From Deinococcus sp. QL22 (GTDB taxonomy: Bacteria; Deinococcota; Deinococci; Deinococcales; Deinococcaceae): a DNA stretch of 64,000 nt. The position numbers were made by a program, and so were the translations under genes. A model generated the notes under the pieces. The model saw only the letters and a list, made by a program, of their open reading frames with translations. It was not told where the DNA came from and searched no databases. This document shows positions 19,612 through 28,236 of this stretch, one piece after another. Each line of letters starts with the position of its first letter. Position 1 is the first letter of the stretch. The stretch is taken from positions 2,478,001 through 2,542,000 of the forward strand of contig NZ_CP097149.1 in the NCBI RefSeq assembly GCF_023370075.1, given 5' to 3'.

Positions 19612-20502
19612 TTACCTTTCTCCCCGCACATACGCCCGCCCCAGCCCTGCCGGAGCATCGCCCTGTTGCCCGCGCAGGCCTGCCAACGCCAGCACCACCA
19701 GCACCAACACGAAGGGCATGGCCGAAAAGACCTCAGTGGGAATGGGGCTGTTGCCCTGAAGCCGGAATTGCAGATAGTACAGCACGCCGAAAAACAGGGC
19801 TCCCAGGATGGCGCGCAGAGGTCGCCAGCCCACAAAAATCACCAATGCGACAGCGATCCAGCCCAACCCCGCGGTCATGTTGTCGGCCCACGACGCGCGG
19901 TAGCTGAGGGCCAGAAAAGCTCCGGCCACGCCCGCCAACGCGCCCCCGGCCAGCACCGCTCCTGTGCGAACCCGGCCCACGTTCACTCCCAACACGTCGG
20001 CGGCGGCAGGGTTTTCTCCCACCGAACGCAGCGTGAGGCCGGAGCGAGTGGAGTTGAGGTAAAAGGCCAAAGCACCCGCCAGCAGCAAGGCGAAGACCGT
20101 AAATGGGCTGATGACGAATCCGGCCAGATTCCAGTCGGGAACTTTGTTGAACAGGGGCGCGCCCTCGTAGCGTTTGCCCAGCAAGCCCGCCGCGCCTGTG
20201 CCCAGCAGGGCCAGTGCCAGCCCGCTCACAAACTGGTTGGCCCGCAAGGTCACGGTGGCAAAGGCATGCAGCGAGGCCAATAGTGCACCCGCCGCCGCCG
20301 CCGCCAGCACGGCCAGCCACAGGTTCCCCCCCGGCGCGACGGCCACCGCGAAGGCCGCCAGTGCGCCTACCGCCATCATGCCTTCCACGCCGAGGTTCAC
20401 CACGCCGCCCCGCTCGTTCAGAATGGCGCCGAGGCTGGCAAGCAGCAGCGGCGTACCCACTGCCAGCGCCCGCACCAGCGCTTCTATAAATACGTTATCC
20501 AT
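19612..20502 (-). CDS. ABC transporter permease, BMP/nucleoside type (second permease)
   Basis: This polytopic inner-membrane permease has about 296 residues and 8-9 hydrophobic segments, of the branched-chain/ribose/BMP permease superfamily. The segment NERGGVVNLGVEGMM is the conserved N-terminal signature of NupQ/YufQ-type nucleoside permeases, and LRSVGENPAAADVLGVNV is the cytoplasmic EAA-like coupling loop. It overlaps the upstream permease gene by 8 bases. Its stop codon TAA lies in the target duplication of the IS5 element, so the insertion landed exactly at its 3' end. It should work with the ATPase at 21.6-23.2 kb and the BMP binding protein at 11.2 kb. Confidence 0.88.
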   Translation of the reverse strand: MDNVFIEALVRALAVGTPLLLASLGAILNERGGVVNLGVEGMMAVGALAAFAVAVAPGGNLWLAVLAAAAAGALLASLHAFATVTLRANQFVSGLALALLGTGAAGLLGKRYEGAPLFNKVPDWNLAGFVISPFTVFALLLAGALAFYLNSTRSGLTLRSVGENPAAADVLGVNVGRVRTGAVLAGGALAGVAGAFLALSYRASWADNMTAGLGWIAVALVIFVGWRPLRAILGALFFGVLYYLQFRLQGNSPIPTEVFSAMPFVLVLVVLALAGLRGQQGDAPAGLGRAYVRGER

Positions 20503-21577
20503 TGGCTTTCCTCCCCACAGTCCGGCCCGTTCCCCACGTCACCCGGTTGCGAATAAACACCTCGGAACTGATCAGGCACAGCAAAATCACGCCGCTGAAC
20601 ACGTCCACCACCCGGAAGGGCATATTCAGGTCAATCTTGAGCAGGTCACCGCCCGCCAGAATAATGGCCATCACAGGCGCGGTAATCAGGCACAGTGCCG
20701 GGTTGCCACGTGCCAGCCACGCCACGATGACGGCGGTAAAGCCGTAGCCGAGGCTGATCTGTCCGGCTTCCAGCAGGCGGTGATGGATGCCCGCCACCTC
20801 TCCCGCACCTGCCAGGCCCGCCATACCGCCCGTGATCAGGGCCACCGTGGTTGCCACCCGGCCCGCACTCAGGCCCGCGTACCGCGCCGCGCCGGGGTTT
20901 TCGCCCACCACGCGCAGCGCGTAGCCGAACGTAGAGCGGCTCAGCACCCATTGCAGCGCCAGTGCGCCCGCCACGCCCAATACCAGCGTGGGCCAATGCA
21001 CCTGCGTGCCGGGAACCACGGCCAGAAATCCGTTTTCGGGAAACAGGTCGGTATAGATGTAGCCGCGAACCTCTTTGCCCTTCCACGGCCCCGCGATCAG
21101 GTACGTCACCACCGCGACGGCGATGTAATTCAGCATCAGGGTACTCAGAATCTCGTTTACGTTCAGGCGGCGCAGCCACGCGGCGATTCCGGCCCACAGC
21201 CCGCCGCCCACCGCGCCCATGATGAACATGGCGGGCAGCAATAAGACTCCTGGCAAGGGCACAAATAGCCCCGTGCCTGCCGCGAAGACCGCGCCCAACA
21301 GCACCTGCCCTTCTGCCCCGATGTTGAAGAATTGGGCGCGGAAGGCCAGTGCCAGCCCAGACCCGATCAGCAGCAGGGGAATGGTGCGACGGGCAACCTC
21401 GGCCAGCCCGGTGGAATCGCCCAGCGTGCCGCGCAGCATGGTGCCGTAGACCGTGCCGGGGCTGACGCCGTAAAACACGAAAATCAGAGCGCACAGCAGC
21501 AGCGCCACGACGACGGCGGCCAACGTGACCCACGCGGCGCGGGCGGCAGACGGGGCAGACAGGGCCGTAAATCTCAC
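20495..21577 (-). CDS. ABC transporter permease, BMP/nucleoside type (first permease)
   Basis: This inner-membrane permease of about 360 residues resembles NupP/YufP. It has an N-terminal helix (WVTLAAVVVALLLCALIFVF), then FRAQFFNIGAEGQVLLGA, the conserved signature for this branch, and the coupling loop LRVVGENPGAARYAGLSAG. The gene overlaps the ATPase gene by 4 bases and the second permease by 8, a tight operon in the order ATPase, permease, permease. Together they would import purine nucleosides or related compounds. Confidence 0.88.
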   Translation of the reverse strand: MRFTALSAPSAARAAWVTLAAVVVALLLCALIFVFYGVSPGTVYGTMLRGTLGDSTGLAEVARRTIPLLLIGSGLALAFRAQFFNIGAEGQVLLGAVFAAGTGLFVPLPGVLLLPAMFIMGAVGGGLWAGIAAWLRRLNVNEILSTLMLNYIAVAVVTYLIAGPWKGKEVRGYIYTDLFPENGFLAVVPGTQVHWPTLVLGVAGALALQWVLSRSTFGYALRVVGENPGAARYAGLSAGRVATTVALITGGMAGLAGAGEVAGIHHRLLEAGQISLGYGFTAVIVAWLARGNPALCLITAPVMAIILAGGDLLKIDLNMPFRVVDVFSGVILLCLISSEVFIRNRVTWGTGRTVGRKANG

Positions 21578-23154
21578 GCCACGACTCCCTGATCTGCACC
21601 CGGAATCACCGTTGGATGCGCCCCGCCCATCATTAGGCCCAACGATTCCCGCGTCACTTCGGCCACCGGGAACGGCCCGCGCAACTCGCCGCCCACCATC
21701 ACACCGATTCGGTCAGACAGGCTCAGCAATTCATCCAAATCCTCGCTGACCAGCAGCACGCCCGCGCCGCCCTCGGTGCGTTCCAGCAGCACGCGGTGTA
21801 CCTGATCGGTGGCCCCGATGTCCAGCCCATAGGTCGGGTGAACCGCCAGAATCAGCTTGGGCGAACCGTTCAGTTCCCGCGCCAAAATCAGCTTCTGGAT
21901 GTTGCCGCCACTGAGGAGTCGGCTGGGGGTGTGAATGCCGGGAGTCGCCACCGCGTAGGCTTCCACATCCTGCCGCGCCCGTGCATCGGTGGCGGCGAGG
22001 TCGCGGGCCAGTCCCCTTGCCAGTGGCGCACGCGCATAATCGCGCAGGGCCAGATTCTCGGCCACTGTCATGGTGGGCACGGTGCCGGAATGAATCCGGT
22101 CTTCGGGGATGTGGGCCACGCCGCCGCGAAAGCGCTCGTCGGCGTTTCCGGTCAGGGGGTGCCCCGCCAGCGTCACCTCTCCCGCCGAGGCGTGCAGTCC
22201 GGCCAGCACCTCCACCAGTTCGCTCTGGCCGTTGCCCGCGATTCCAGCCACGCCCAGCACCTCGCCCACCCGTAACTCAAAGCTCACGCCACGCAGGGCG
22301 GGCAGGCCGCGTGCGCCCATTGCCGTGAGGTTCCGCACCGTCAGCAACGGCGTTTCCAGCTTCGTACCAACCATGCGTTTACGGGTAAAGTCCACGCTGC
22401 GGCCCACCATCATCTCGGCCAAGTCCTCGCGGGTCGCGCCCGCCGTATCGCGCCCACCCACCACTTTGCCGCGCCGCAGCACGGTTACGCGGTCGGCCAC
22501 CGCCAGCACTTCATCCAGCTTATGAGAGATGAAAATCAGGCTGCGCCCATCGGCCTTCAGTTCGCGCATGACGCGGAAGAGGGCGTCGGCTTCCTGCGGG
22601 GTCAGGACGCTGGTCGGCTCGTCCAGAATCAGGACTTGCGCCCCCCGCATCAGCGCCCGCACGATTTCTACCCGCTGTTTTTCTCCGGGCGACAGGTCGG
22701 ACACGCGGGCCTGCGGATTCACTTCCAGCCCGTACTTGCCCGACAGTTCGCGCACCCGCCCGGCCACTCCCCGCGCCGGAAACAGGCCGCTGCCCCCGCC
22801 GAGCGCCAGGTTTTCGGCCACCGTATGCCGCGCCACGAGCAGCGGATGTTGCGGCACCAAACCAATCCCCAGCTTCAGCGCCTGCGCCGGACTGGTCACG
22901 CGCACGGGCTGTCCGCGCAGTTCCACCGTGCCTTCATCGGGCTGATAGAGGCCGTACAGAATGGAGATCAGGGTGCTTTTGCCCGCGCCGTTCTCGCCGA
23001 GCAGGGCCAGGACTTCGCCCGCGTCTACGGTCAGGTCTACGCTGTCGTTGGCGACCACGCCCGGAAACCGCTTGGTGATACCGCGTAACCGCAGCGCCGG
23101 CGGGGCAGAGGAAAGGGAAGCGGCAGAAGAAGTGTTGGTCTGGGTCACAGTCAC
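21574..23154 (-). CDS. ABC transporter ATP-binding protein with two nucleotide-binding domains (BMP/nucleoside type)
   Basis: The product of about 526 residues is two fused ABC ATPases like NupO/YufO and the ribose RbsA group. Domain 1 has Walker A GENGAGKSTL, signature LSPGEKQRVEI and Walker B VLILDEPTSVLTP. Domain 2 has a degenerate Walker A (GVAGIAGNGQSELV), the signature LLSGGNIQKLI and the Walker B area PKLILAVHPTYGLDIG, where the usual Asp-Glu is altered. Such asymmetry is normal in this family. It is first in the minus-strand operon; the start is GTG 23154. The cognate binding protein gene is 10 kb away. Confidence 0.9.
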   Translation of the reverse strand: MTVTQTNTSSAASLSSAPPALRLRGITKRFPGVVANDSVDLTVDAGEVLALLGENGAGKSTLISILYGLYQPDEGTVELRGQPVRVTSPAQALKLGIGLVPQHPLLVARHTVAENLALGGGSGLFPARGVAGRVRELSGKYGLEVNPQARVSDLSPGEKQRVEIVRALMRGAQVLILDEPTSVLTPQEADALFRVMRELKADGRSLIFISHKLDEVLAVADRVTVLRRGKVVGGRDTAGATREDLAEMMVGRSVDFTRKRMVGTKLETPLLTVRNLTAMGARGLPALRGVSFELRVGEVLGVAGIAGNGQSELVEVLAGLHASAGEVTLAGHPLTGNADERFRGGVAHIPEDRIHSGTVPTMTVAENLALRDYARAPLARGLARDLAATDARARQDVEAYAVATPGIHTPSRLLSGGNIQKLILARELNGSPKLILAVHPTYGLDIGATDQVHRVLLERTEGGAGVLLVSEDLDELLSLSDRIGVMVGGELRGPFPVAEVTRESLGLMMGGAHPTVIPGADQGVVA

Positions 23155-23387
23155 CGTCCAGAAGAAGGGGGAGAGGGCGCAGGTGGATGGTGTGGCGGCA
23201 AGAATTTCAGACTGCCTTGAGTGTGATGGAACAGCACAGCCAGAGCCTATACCGACTCGTTTGCACTCTGTGCGGGCAGAGTCAGACCACTGGCGGTTCA
23301 GTCCGGTCAGCCCAAGCCGAAGATTGTGAGTTGTCTTGCATAGTAGTACGGCGTCTAAGCAAATGCAAGGCGCTTGGAAGGGACATG

Positions 23388-23420
23388 AAAACGGCGGAAG
23401 CCTTAGCCACCGCCGTTTTT
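23388..23420 (-). terminator. terminator after the LLM oxidoreductase gene
   Basis: AAAACGGCGG and CCGCCGTTTT form a 10-bp stem around a 12-base loop, with T-runs on both sides; it lies 13 bases downstream of the minus-strand gene's stop. Confidence 0.8.
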
Positions 23421-23433
23421 GCTGCCAGTTTTC

Positions 23434-24561
23434 CTACGCTACAGGCGCAACCTCGTCGCTATGAATCACGCGCAGTTCTTCGGCCCTGCCCTTCAGCAGC
23501 GGCATCACCAGTTCGCCGAAGCGCCGGGATTCCTCTAAGTGCGGATACCCGCTGAAAATAAACGAGCTGAAGCCCATGTCCTCGTAGCGGCGGATTTTGG
23601 CGGCCACCTGTTCCGGGCTGCCGATCAGGGCCACGCCAACACCGCTGCGGGCCATGCCCACGCCGGCCCACAGACCCGGTTCCACCATCAAGTCGTCGCC
23701 CACGCCCGACAGCATTTCTATCTGGCGCTGCTGACCCACGCCGTCTACATGGGCATAACTCGCCACGAACGCTGCCCGCACCGCTGGGTCAACCCGGCTG
23801 ATCAGGCGTTCGGCGGCGGCGCGGGCCTCGGCCTCGGTTTCCCTCACGATCACGTGGGTTCGCAGGCCGTAGCGAAGTTTGCGTCCGGTCTGTTCCTCCA
23901 GCGCCCGCATCTGCGTCATACGCTCGGCCAGCATGTCTTCTCGCTCGCCCCACATCAGGTACACGTCGGCCAGATCGGCGGCAATTCTCTGCGCCACCGG
24001 AGACGCGCCGCCAAAATACAGCGGAATCGGCTGCACGGGGGCGGGGTCTAGGACGGCCTTCTCAAAGGAATACAGGTCGGATGTGAACGACTGCGGCGGC
24101 AGCTGCGTCCACAACTGGCGCAAGATCGTCATAAATTCGCGGGTGCGCTCATAGCGGCGGGCGTGATTCTCATTGTCGCCGTACATGGCATTTTCGGCGG
24201 GACTACTTCCGGTCACGATGTTCAGGCGCACCCGCCCCGGAAACAGGTTTTGCAGGGTCGCCAGCATCTTGGCGTACATGGCCGGATGAAACATACCGGG
24301 CCGCACCGCGATCAGGAGCGCCGGATCGGTGGCAGCAGTTCGGGCCAATGCTGCCACTGCCGCCGTGTAGTTTTCATGCTCGGAGTGGTAGTTGGTGGCG
24401 GTCAGCAGAGCGTCGAACCCGGCCTCACCCGCCGTCTCGATCAAGCTGGAAATGTAGGGCAGCGTGGGCTTACGTGGCGGCTTCTCGCGGGTGCCTATAA
24501 ATTCGCCGTCGCGTGAGAGTTGCAGAAACCACAGGAATTCGGACTGGGAAGGTTGGGTCAT
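23434..24561 (-). CDS. LLM-class flavin-dependent monooxygenase (SsuD-like)
   Basis: The product of about 375 residues is a luciferase-like TIM-barrel enzyme of the alkanesulfonate monooxygenase type, using reduced FMN and oxygen. Visible are NYHSEHENY near the flavin pocket, LIAVRPGMFHPAMYAKM, FPGRVRLNIVTGSSPAE (typical of SsuD-like enzymes) and PIPLYFGGASPVAQ. Length fits SsuD (about 380). GAGG lies 5 bases before ATG 24561; GTG 24567 is a possible alternative. No flavin reductase or sulfonate transporter genes sit next to it, so substrate is unclear; the downstream hairpin suggests its own transcript. Confidence 0.85.
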   Translation of the reverse strand: MTQPSQSEFLWFLQLSRDGEFIGTREKPPRKPTLPYISSLIETAGEAGFDALLTATNYHSEHENYTAAVAALARTAATDPALLIAVRPGMFHPAMYAKMLATLQNLFPGRVRLNIVTGSSPAENAMYGDNENHARRYERTREFMTILRQLWTQLPPQSFTSDLYSFEKAVLDPAPVQPIPLYFGGASPVAQRIAADLADVYLMWGEREDMLAERMTQMRALEEQTGRKLRYGLRTHVIVRETEAEARAAAERLISRVDPAVRAAFVASYAHVDGVGQQRQIEMLSGVGDDLMVEPGLWAGVGMARSGVGVALIGSPEQVAAKIRRYEDMGFSSFIFSGYPHLEESRRFGELVMPLLKGRAEELRVIHSDEVAPVA

Positions 24562-24698
24562 GGGCACCTCGGTGACTAGAAAGTGGTGGCCGGAACAGGC
24601 AAGTCAGGCTATGGATTGATCAGAGTAAACCAGAGGAGGGAAAAGAGAATCAACTGCTGTTGTGTCCTTCTCCTTCCCATTTCCCGTCTATGACTGCT

Positions 24699-25544
24699 TC
24701 AGGCCTTTACCCCGCCCGCCGTCAACCCGGCCACAAAGCGTTTCTGGAACACGGCGATCAGCACCACGATGGGCACAGTGGCAATGACCACAGCGGCGGC
24801 GATCAGCGGCCACGGAAAGGCGAATTCGCCCTGATACAGCGTGACGCCCACCGACACGGTTCGCATGCTCAGGCGGGTGTTGAAGCTGAGGGCCAGCAGA
24901 AATTCATTCCAGGAATTGACGAAGACCAGCAGCGCGGCAGTAACGACACCGGGAGCCGAAAGGGGCAGCACCACGCGGGTCAGTGCGCCAAAACGGGTGG
25001 AACCGTCCACCATCGCCGCCGCTTCGAGGTCACGGGGAATGGAACTGAAGAAGGCCACCAGCGTCAGAATGGCTACGGGCAGGCTCAGCGCCGCGTAGGG
25101 CAAAATCAGCGCTGGATACGAGTTGAGCAGCGATGCGCCGCGCATCAGGCGGAAGAGGGGCACCAGCAGACTGACCACCGGAAACATGGAAAAGGCCACC
25201 ACGACAGTCAGCAGCACGCCCCGGCCTCGGATATTCAGGCGGGATAAGGCGTAGGCGGCGGGCGCGGCCACCACGATGGCCAGCACGGTACTGAGCAAAC
25301 TGACGGTCAGGGAATTGAAGAAAAAGCGGGCGAAGGGCTGCTCGGTAAAGACCTGCGCGTAATTGGCGAAATTCAGTGCACTTGGCAGATATTGCACCGG
25401 GAATTTCTGCAACTCACCTTCGGTTTTAATGGACGTCAGTACCATCCAGATGAAGGGAAAAAACCCGCCGATGATCAGGGCGCTGAGGCCCAGCCAGCGG
25501 CCCGCCCGTTCCAGTGGGGTCAGGCGTGGGGGTGCGTCTTCCAT
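24699..25544 (-). CDS. sugar ABC transporter permease (MalG type)
   Basis: This six-helix inner-membrane permease has about 281 residues, with FFNSLTVSLLSTVLAIVVA early and the EAA loop EAAAMVDGSTRFGALTRVVLP typical of CUT1 importers. The start is ATG 25544, one base after the stop of the MalF-type gene; a GTG at 25565 overlaps that gene and is less likely. It is the last gene of a binding protein-permease-permease operon. The ATPase is not encoded here; CUT1 systems often share an MsmK-type ATPase encoded elsewhere. Confidence 0.9.
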   Translation of the reverse strand: MEDAPPRLTPLERAGRWLGLSALIIGGFFPFIWMVLTSIKTEGELQKFPVQYLPSALNFANYAQVFTEQPFARFFFNSLTVSLLSTVLAIVVAAPAAYALSRLNIRGRGVLLTVVVAFSMFPVVSLLVPLFRLMRGASLLNSYPALILPYAALSLPVAILTLVAFFSSIPRDLEAAAMVDGSTRFGALTRVVLPLSAPGVVTAALLVFVNSWNEFLLALSFNTRLSMRTVSVGVTLYQGEFAFPWPLIAAAVVIATVPIVVLIAVFQKRFVAGLTAGGVKA

Positions 25545-25545
25545 C

Positions 25546-26478
25546 TCAGTCCCCCCCGCGCACAAAGCGCACGTACACGGCAGTTACGGCCAAACTCACG
25601 GCAAACAGCGCCACGCTCAGGGTCGCCGCATAGCCGAAGTCCAAGAACTCGATAGAGGTGCGGTAGATATACACGCCCAATGTTTCCAACAAGCCCTGCG
25701 CCGGAGCCTGCTGAATGAAGGTGTAGGGAATATCGAAGACCTGCACGGCGCTGATAGACCGGAAGATGAAGGCCACCGCGAGGCTGGGGGCCAGCATGGG
25801 CAAAATGATGCGGAAGAACGACTGCACCCGCGTCGCGCCGTCTACATCGGCGGCCTCGGTGAGTTCGCGGGGAATGCCCTGCAGGCCGCCCAGCACGATC
25901 AGGGCCACGAAGGAACTGGTTTTCCAGACAATCGTGATGACCATCGCTGCTACCGCCAGCCCCGGCGTAGACAGCCAGCGCAGCGGTTCCTGAATGATGC
26001 CTGTGCGAACCAACAGGTCGTTGAACACGCCGTATTGACCGTTGAACAACCACGCGAAAATCAGACCGGTAATCACGGGTGGCATGGCCCAGGGCAGCAG
26101 CAAGGCCACCCGCGCCAGCCCACGCAACCGGCTGGGCGTATGGGCGGCCAATGCCATCGGAATGCCCACTAGAAAGGAACCGACGACGGTCAGAACGCCG
26201 AAAAACAGGGTGTTGCGGAGCGCCTGCCCAAAGCGGGGATCACCGAACATCTGCACGTATTGCTGGAAACCTACAAACGGCGTGCCCAGTCCCGGTTCGG
26301 TCAGTTTGTTCACGAACAGGCTGTCGCGCAGGGTGGTGATCATGGGGAACAGCAGGATGCCGCACAGCAGCAGCGCAGCGGGGGCCAGCAACATCACGGC
26401 CAGCCAGCCCTCTGAAGGCTCCCGGCGAAAACGGTGAGGCTTGGCTGGAAGCGAGGTGGATTGAGAGGGGAGAGCCAT
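25546..26478 (-). CDS. sugar ABC transporter permease (MalF/UgpA type)
   Basis: This inner-membrane permease of about 310 residues has a polar N-terminus and then six helices starting LAVMLLAPAALLLCGILLFP. The EAA loop ELTEAADVDGATRVQSFFRIILP couples to an ATPase. GCGAGGT precedes ATG 26478. Its stop is followed after one base by the MalG-type gene. Upstream, 234 bases holding the composite repeat separate it from the binding protein gene, which may set different expression levels for binding protein and permeases. Confidence 0.9.
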   Translation of the reverse strand: MALPSQSTSLPAKPHRFRREPSEGWLAVMLLAPAALLLCGILLFPMITTLRDSLFVNKLTEPGLGTPFVGFQQYVQMFGDPRFGQALRNTLFFGVLTVVGSFLVGIPMALAAHTPSRLRGLARVALLLPWAMPPVITGLIFAWLFNGQYGVFNDLLVRTGIIQEPLRWLSTPGLAVAAMVITIVWKTSSFVALIVLGGLQGIPRELTEAADVDGATRVQSFFRIILPMLAPSLAVAFIFRSISAVQVFDIPYTFIQQAPAQGLLETLGVYIYRTSIEFLDFGYAATLSVALFAVSLAVTAVYVRFVRGGD

Positions 26479-26530
26479 ACACAGACCTCGCTTTAAGGTG
26501 GAGGTAAATCGATTTAGATTGCTTGGTGGG

Positions 26531-26710
26531 GCGTCTAAGGGTCTCGAGGTCTAAGAGTCGAGGGTCTAAGGGTAAAACAGGGGGCAGTTGTCCTCCCCTT
26601 AAGGGGAGGCGTTGCGGAGCAACGGGGGGTTCACCTTGCAACGCCAACTTCAACCGCCCCCAGAAGCATCTCTTCTTAGTCCCTTAGACCCTCGATCCTT
26701 AGACAAGCGC
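26531..26710. repeat. composite intergenic repeat (two heptamer arms around a hairpin core)
   Basis: The left arm (26531-26573) is a string of GTCTAAGG, GTCTCGAG, GTCTAAGA, GTCGAGG and GTCTAAGG units. The core holds a perfect 16-bp palindrome CTCCCCTTAAGGGGAG (26593-26608), the hairpin GTTGCGGAGCAAC (26611-26623), a G-run and TTCACCTTGC. The right arm (26674-26705) is the complement type: CTTAGTCCCTTAGACCC, then TCGATCCTTAGAC. Arms could pair, giving a long stem-loop inside the operon transcript. The fullest sister copy is at 45856-46008. Confidence 0.8.
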
Positions 26711-26712
26711 CC

Positions 26713-27957
26713 TTATTTGAGGAGTGGCTCCAGATCCCGCTGCATATCGGCCAGCGCAGCGTCCACGGTCTTGCTTCCGGCCACCGCAGCCGACACGTTG
26801 TTGCGAATAATCTCGCTGACGCGGGGGTAGTTGGCAGTAATGGGGCGGGGGCGAGCCTTGGTTACGATGGAGAACAGGCTCTTGAAATGCGGGTTGGCGG
26901 CCACCACTCCAGCATCGTTGTACAGGCTCTTGCGAATGGGCAGGTACGCGCCTTTAATCGCCATTTCCTTCTGGATGTCGCTGCTGGCCATAAATTGCAG
27001 CAGTTTGGCACTCGCGGCCTTGTTGCGGCTGTACGCGCTCACGGCCCATTGCCAGCCGCCCGTGCAGGTGGCGGTGCTGTTTTTGCCGAAGGCGGGAATG
27101 GCGGTCACGCCCACATCCCCCTTGACTTTGGTGGGCTGGGGGCTGCTGCCCTGAAAGTGCGCCCAGGCGTAGCTCCAGTTCAGGCCAAACAACACGTTTC
27201 CGGCCTGAAACTGCTGGCGGCTGTCGTCGGTTTTCATTTCGCTGGAGGCGGCGGGGGCCAGCTTGGTTTTCACGGCGTTCACCAAGAAGCCGAGGCCCTG
27301 CTTGGCGGCGGGGCTGGTCACGTCGTTCACGTTGCCGCCGCCCGTCCAGGTCATTTCCAGAAAGTTACAGACCGTCCCTTCAATGGGTGCACCCTGAAAG
27401 TTGAAACCCTGCAAGTTGCCGCCCTCGGCCTTCTGAATGCGGGCGGCGGTGGCGGCGAGCTCATCCCATGTTTTGGGGGCTTTGGCGTTGTATTTTGCCA
27501 ACAAATCCTTGCGGTAATACAGGAATTGCGCGTCGGTAAAGGCAGGCATGGCGTACAACTTGCCGCCCACGCTGGCGGCGTTGACCGGGCCAGCCAGGAA
27601 CGCCTTCAGGTACACGTCTTTGTTGGGCACGTAGGCGTCAAGGGGTTCAGCCCACCCTGCGGCAGCAAAAGTCGCGGTACGTACCACATCGATCAGGAAA
27701 ATATCCAGCGTGTTGTCTTTGGCGGCCAGCACGGTGGTCAGGTATTGGTTTTGCGCCTCACTGGTGGCCCCGCCCGTTTCGATCTTGATTCGAATATTCG
27801 GATTTTGCTTCTGAAATCGGTCAAACAGCGGTTGAAAGATTTCGGGCCGTTGCTGGCTGCCCATGAAGACATTCAGGGTGGTGGTGGCGGCACTGGCGGC
27901 AGAACTCAGCAGCAGGGCGGTGGTCAGAACAAGACGGGTTCGCAGAGTGGTTCGCAT
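26713..27957 (-). CDS. sugar ABC transporter substrate-binding protein
   Basis: This exported solute-binding protein of about 414 residues belongs to the MalE-like (CUT1) group. It has a signal peptide (LRTRLVLTTALLLSSAASA), then TTTLNVFMGSQQRPEIFQPL, the LYAMPAFTDAQFLYYRKDLL segment typical of trehalose/maltose-type binders, and PKTWDELAATAARIQ. GGAGG lies 7 bases before ATG 27957. It heads the operon with the two permeases; a composite repeat lies in the spacer. The GH13 alpha-glucosidase at 42.7 kb could act on the imported disaccharide, but it is not linked. Confidence 0.88.
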   Translation of the reverse strand: MRTTLRTRLVLTTALLLSSAASAATTTLNVFMGSQQRPEIFQPLFDRFQKQNPNIRIKIETGGATSEAQNQYLTTVLAAKDNTLDIFLIDVVRTATFAAAGWAEPLDAYVPNKDVYLKAFLAGPVNAASVGGKLYAMPAFTDAQFLYYRKDLLAKYNAKAPKTWDELAATAARIQKAEGGNLQGFNFQGAPIEGTVCNFLEMTWTGGGNVNDVTSPAAKQGLGFLVNAVKTKLAPAASSEMKTDDSRQQFQAGNVLFGLNWSYAWAHFQGSSPQPTKVKGDVGVTAIPAFGKNSTATCTGGWQWAVSAYSRNKAASAKLLQFMASSDIQKEMAIKGAYLPIRKSLYNDAGVVAANPHFKSLFSIVTKARPRPITANYPRVSEIIRNNVSAAVAGSKTVDAALADMQRDLEPLLK

Positions 27958-27980
27958 AGTCAAGCCTCCAAAACGGGTCA

Positions 27981-28028
27981 GGGTTAACCCCAGAACAGAT
28001 GACCAATCCTATCAACAGTTCATAGGAT
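27981..28028. promoter_or_regulatory. palindromes upstream of the sugar-binding protein gene
   Basis: A perfect 10-bp palindrome GGGTTAACCC (27981-27990) and an inverted repeat ATCCTAT/ATAGGAT (28006-28012 and 28022-28028) lie 24-70 bases upstream of the start. They are candidate operators for a sugar-responsive repressor; no regulator gene is adjacent. Confidence 0.4.
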
Positions 28029-28236
28029 GGGTCAGATGATGCCGCCTCCCCCACTGCCCTCCCCGCTGTTCCGGTAAAAGCGGTTGCCAAAAAGACGGGC
28101 TGGCACAGAGCCAACGGGTCAGAAACCTCTCCAAGGTTCGGGCGGGATTGTAGAAGTAAGGTTGAGGAATCTATATCACATCGGTACTTACAGGGCCGCC
28201 AATATAAAGCGTCGGGGACAGTGTACCGGGTGTGAT

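Noticed and set aside
24660..26172. Plus-strand frames opposite the sugar permeases
   Set aside because: Gln/His/Arg-rich shadows of membrane-protein codons.
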